Shown piece after piece: positions 62,074 through 64,000 of a stretch of 64,000 nt of DNA. Each line of letters starts with the position of its first letter. Positions within the stretch are counted from its first letter, which is position 1. The notes under the pieces are model-generated. The model saw only the letters and a list, made by a program, of their open reading frames with translations, made no database searches and had not been told where the DNA came from. The stretch is taken from contig NZ_WELK01000005.1 of assembly GCF_009799925.1 (NCBI RefSeq), positions 84,404-148,403 on the forward strand. Reading direction: 5' to 3'. Source of the stretch: Pseudomonas sp. R-28-1W-6 (GTDB lineage: Bacteria > Pseudomonadota > Gammaproteobacteria > Pseudomonadales > Pseudomonadaceae). The translations under genes were made by a program, and so were the position numbers.

Positions 62074-62814
62074 ATGTCCCAAGTCAATATGCGCGATATG
62101 CTGAAGGCCGGTGTGCACTTCGGCCACCAGACCCGTTACTGGAACCCGAAAATGGGCAAGTTCATTTTCGGCGCGCGCAACAAGATCCACATCATCAACC
62201 TGGAAAAAACCCTGCCGATGTTCAACGAGGCTCTGTCCTTCGTTGAGAAGCTGGCTGCGGGCAAGAACAAGATTCTGTTCGTGGGCACCAAGCGTTCCGC
62301 CGGCAAGATCGTGGCTGACGAAGCCGCACGTTGCGGTTCGCCGTACGTCGATCATCGCTGGTTGGGCGGCATGCTCACCAACTACAAGACCATCCGTGCC
62401 TCGATCAAGCGCCTGCGCGAACTGGAAGTCCAATCCCAGGACGGTACCTTCGCCAAGCTGACCAAGAAAGAAGCCCTGATGCGCACCCGTGATCTGGAAA
62501 AACTGGATCGCAGCCTGGGCGGTATCAAGGACATGGGCGGTCTGCCGGACGCCCTGTTCGTGATCGACGTCGACCACGAGCGCATTGCTATCACCGAAGC
62601 CAACAAACTGGGCATCCCGGTCATCGGCATCGTCGATACCAACAGCAGCCCGGAAGGCGTTGACTACATCATCCCGGGTAACGACGACGCCATCCGCGCC
62701 ATCCAGCTGTACATGGGTGCCATGGCCGACGCCGTGATCCGTGGTCGCAACAATGCTGCCGGCGGCGCCGACGAGTTCGTCGAAGAAGCTTCCTCCGAGG
62801 CCAGCGAAGGCTGA
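62074..62814 (+). CDS. rpsB: 30S ribosomal protein S2
   Basis: 246 residues. Full family match: [64 protein letters not shown] and [29 protein letters not shown]. It binds the 30S subunit near the platform together with S1. An AAGGAAC box precedes ATG 62074. tsf follows in the same direction after an attenuating hairpin; the pair is normally one operon under S2 control. Confidence 0.97.
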   Translation: MSQVNMRDMLKAGVHFGHQTRYWNPKMGKFIFGARNKIHIINLEKTLPMFNEALSFVEKLAAGKNKILFVGTKRSAGKIVADEAARCGSPYVDHRWLGGMLTNYKTIRASIKRLRELEVQSQDGTFAKLTKKEALMRTRDLEKLDRSLGGIKDMGGLPDALFVIDVDHERIAITEANKLGIPVIGIVDTNSSPEGVDYIIPGNDDAIRAIQLYMGAMADAVIRGRNNAAGGADEFVEEASSEASEG

Positions 62815-62846
62815 TAGCGGGCGACCGAGGTCACCCGTTGCGCAAG

Positions 62847-62868
62847 AAGGGGGCTAGGCCCCCTTTTT
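62847..62868 (+). terminator. Hairpin with T run between rpsB and tsf
   Basis: GGGGGC-TAG-GCCCCC with flanking AA and TTTTT forms a short strong stem (62849-62863) and T tract. In this operon such a structure usually gives partial termination, lowering tsf relative to rpsB. Confidence 0.75.
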
Positions 62869-62936
62869 GCCACTTACGAATTTGTACCCGGTATCCGGGT
62901 TGATTGGTTGACTACCGATTCAAGAGGATCAAGAAC

Positions 62937-63803
62937 ATGGCAGAAATTACTGCAGCCCTGGTTAAAGAACTGCGCGAGCGCACCGGCGAAGGCATGATGG
63001 ATTGCAAGAAGGCCCTGACCAAGGCCGGCGGCGACATCGAGAAAGCCATCGACGACATGCGTGCCTCGGGCGCCATCAAGGCCGCCAAGAAGGCTGGCAA
63101 CATTGCCGCCGAAGGCGCCATCGCGATCAAGGACGACGGCAAGTCCGCCGTTCTGCTGGAAGTCAACTCGCAGACCGACTTCCTGGCTCTGCAGGACGAC
63201 TTCAAGGCCTTCGTTGCCGCCAGCGTCGACCAGGCTTTCGCCGACAAGCTGACCACCGTCGAGCCGCTGATCGAAGCCCGTGAAGCCGATCGTCTGATCC
63301 TGGTCGGCAAGACCGGTGAAAACGTCAATATCCGTCGTCTGGCCCGTGTCGAGGGCGACGTGCTGGGTTCCTACCTGCACGGCAACAAGATCGGCGTGGT
63401 CGTGGCCCTGAAGGGCGGTACCGTCGAGCTGGCCAAGGACATCGCCATGCACGTGGCTGCCAGCAACCCGGAATTCCTGCTGCCGACTCAAGTCTCCCCT
63501 GAGGCCATCGAGCGCGAGAAGAACGTGTTCCTGTCCCTGAACGAAGACAAGATGAAGGGCAAGCCGGCTGAAATCGTCGAGAAGATGATTGCCGGTCGCA
63601 TCACCAAGTTCCTGGCCGAAGCCAGCCTGGTTGAGCAGGCGTTCGTCAAGAACCCGGAAGTCACCGTCGGCGCCCTGGCCAAACAGGGTGGTGCTGAAAT
63701 CGTTTCCTTCACCCGTTTCGCCGTAGGTGAAGGCATCGAGAAGCCGGTCGACAACTTTGCTGACGAAGTTGCTGCTCAAGTGGCTGCCGCCAGCAAGCAG
63801 TAA
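62937..63803 (+). CDS. tsf: Elongation factor Ts
   Basis: 288 residues. It begins [27 protein letters not shown], the N-terminal UBA-like helix bundle; the core continues with [20 protein letters not shown], whose TDF contacts EF-Tu. It is the guanine nucleotide exchange factor of EF-Tu. ATG 62937 has an AGAGGA box; the start eleven codons upstream is not used. A terminator follows at 63827. Confidence 0.97.
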   Translation: MAEITAALVKELRERTGEGMMDCKKALTKAGGDIEKAIDDMRASGAIKAAKKAGNIAAEGAIAIKDDGKSAVLLEVNSQTDFLALQDDFKAFVAASVDQAFADKLTTVEPLIEAREADRLILVGKTGENVNIRRLARVEGDVLGSYLHGNKIGVVVALKGGTVELAKDIAMHVAASNPEFLLPTQVSPEAIEREKNVFLSLNEDKMKGKPAEIVEKMIAGRITKFLAEASLVEQAFVKNPEVTVGALAKQGGAEIVSFTRFAVGEGIEKPVDNFADEVAAQVAAASKQ

Positions 63804-63826
63804 GACGGTTCCGCACTGTCGTACCG

Positions 63827-63861
63827 AAGAGGCTGCCCGCTTACGCGTGCAGCCTCTTTTG
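63827..63861 (+). terminator. Rho-independent terminator after tsf
   Basis: AAGAGGCTGC (63827-63836) pairs with GCAGCCTCTT (63849-63858), followed by TT. It closes the rpsB-tsf unit before pyrH. Confidence 0.85.
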
Positions 63862-63982
63862 CAAAGCGCGGCATAATCGTTGCTCGCGCCGCACCAATTC
63901 ACCGGGCAGTTGTCTGACTGCCGGGTAAAAATATGAAGCCGCAGTGCTTCGACTAGAAAGCAACGCCGCAGGAGAGATACGC

Positions 63983-64000
63983 ATGGCTCAGCAGGTGAGT
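63983..64000 (+). CDS. pyrH: UMP kinase, first six codons
   Basis: Only MAQQVS is inside the window. ATG 63983 has a GGAGAGA box. The sequence agrees with the N terminus of Pseudomonas PyrH, and pyrH regularly follows tsf, but with six codons the call rests mainly on gene order. Confidence 0.75.

Overview
This window is a G+C-rich stretch of chromosome from a Pseudomonas-type gammaproteobacterium. Evidence for that is the prfB-lysS, adk-tsaB, dapD-dapC-glnD-map and rpsB-tsf-pyrH gene orders, GC-rich third codon positions, and proteins that closely match my memory of Pseudomonas families. From memory, most of 17.8-64 kb follows the gene order of the Pseudomonas aeruginosa PA37xx-PA365x region. 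No tRNA, rRNA, CRISPR array, prophage or transposase gene was found. The species is not resolved.

Region by region. (1) 1-2.3 kb, minus strand: the 5' part of a LapG-type periplasmic cysteine protease, a small soluble chemoreceptor-like protein, and a secreted SnoaL-like protein. (2) 2.4-9.7 kb, minus: a putrescine uptake and oxidation locus. A four-gene ABC transporter like E. coli ydcSTUV is flanked by two paralogous gamma-aminobutyraldehyde dehydrogenases, with a LysR regulator upstream. (3) 11-17.7 kb: a YebE-like protein, a Ca2+/H+ antiporter with a SulP permease, a Cache-GGDEF diguanylate cyclase, and an outer-membrane beta-barrel protein. (4) 17.8-29.4 kb, mostly plus: prfB (with its programmed +1 frameshift), lysS, a TetR regulator, a lipoprotein, a QEGLA putative metallopeptidase, an AIM24-like protein, a macro-domain hydrolase, ppc and adk. 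(5) 29.6-33.3 kb: tsaB, two small unknowns, a DUF72 protein, an EF-hand-like protein and rsmJ. (6) 33.3-38.3 kb: a MexL-type repressor divergent from a MexJK-type RND efflux pair. (7) 38.3-42.6 kb, minus: a DUF4197 protein, an rRNA-type methyltransferase and plsB. (8) 42.8-46.3 kb, plus: a Gld-type ABC operon. (9) 46.7-52 kb: a cold-shock gene, then rlmA, dapE and an ndvB-like glucan synthase. From memory this block lies elsewhere in P. aeruginosa. (10) 52.3-58.2 kb: the CSD sulfur-transfer genes tcdA, csdE and csdA, then dapD, an ArsC-like gene and dapC. (11) 58.3-64 kb: glnD, map, and the rpsB-tsf-pyrH translation cluster.

Functional links. The two dehydrogenases and the transporter form a polyamine uptake and degradation unit. 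dapD, dapC and dapE supply three steps of the succinylase lysine pathway. CsdA, CsdE and TcdA form a sulfur-transfer and tRNA ct6A-modification set, and TsaB feeds the same position-37 modification. LapG and the diguanylate cyclase both point to c-di-GMP-controlled adhesion.

The gene content is mostly ordinary core genome; I did not find a convincing new multigene system. The less expected signals are non-coding. One is a dispersed family of GTAGGG-bounded inverted repeats. Another is a 145-bp terminal-inverted-repeat element sitting inside the loop of one of those repeats, with a related core motif downstream of adk. A third is a likely rearrangement scar between the Gld operon and the cold-shock gene.
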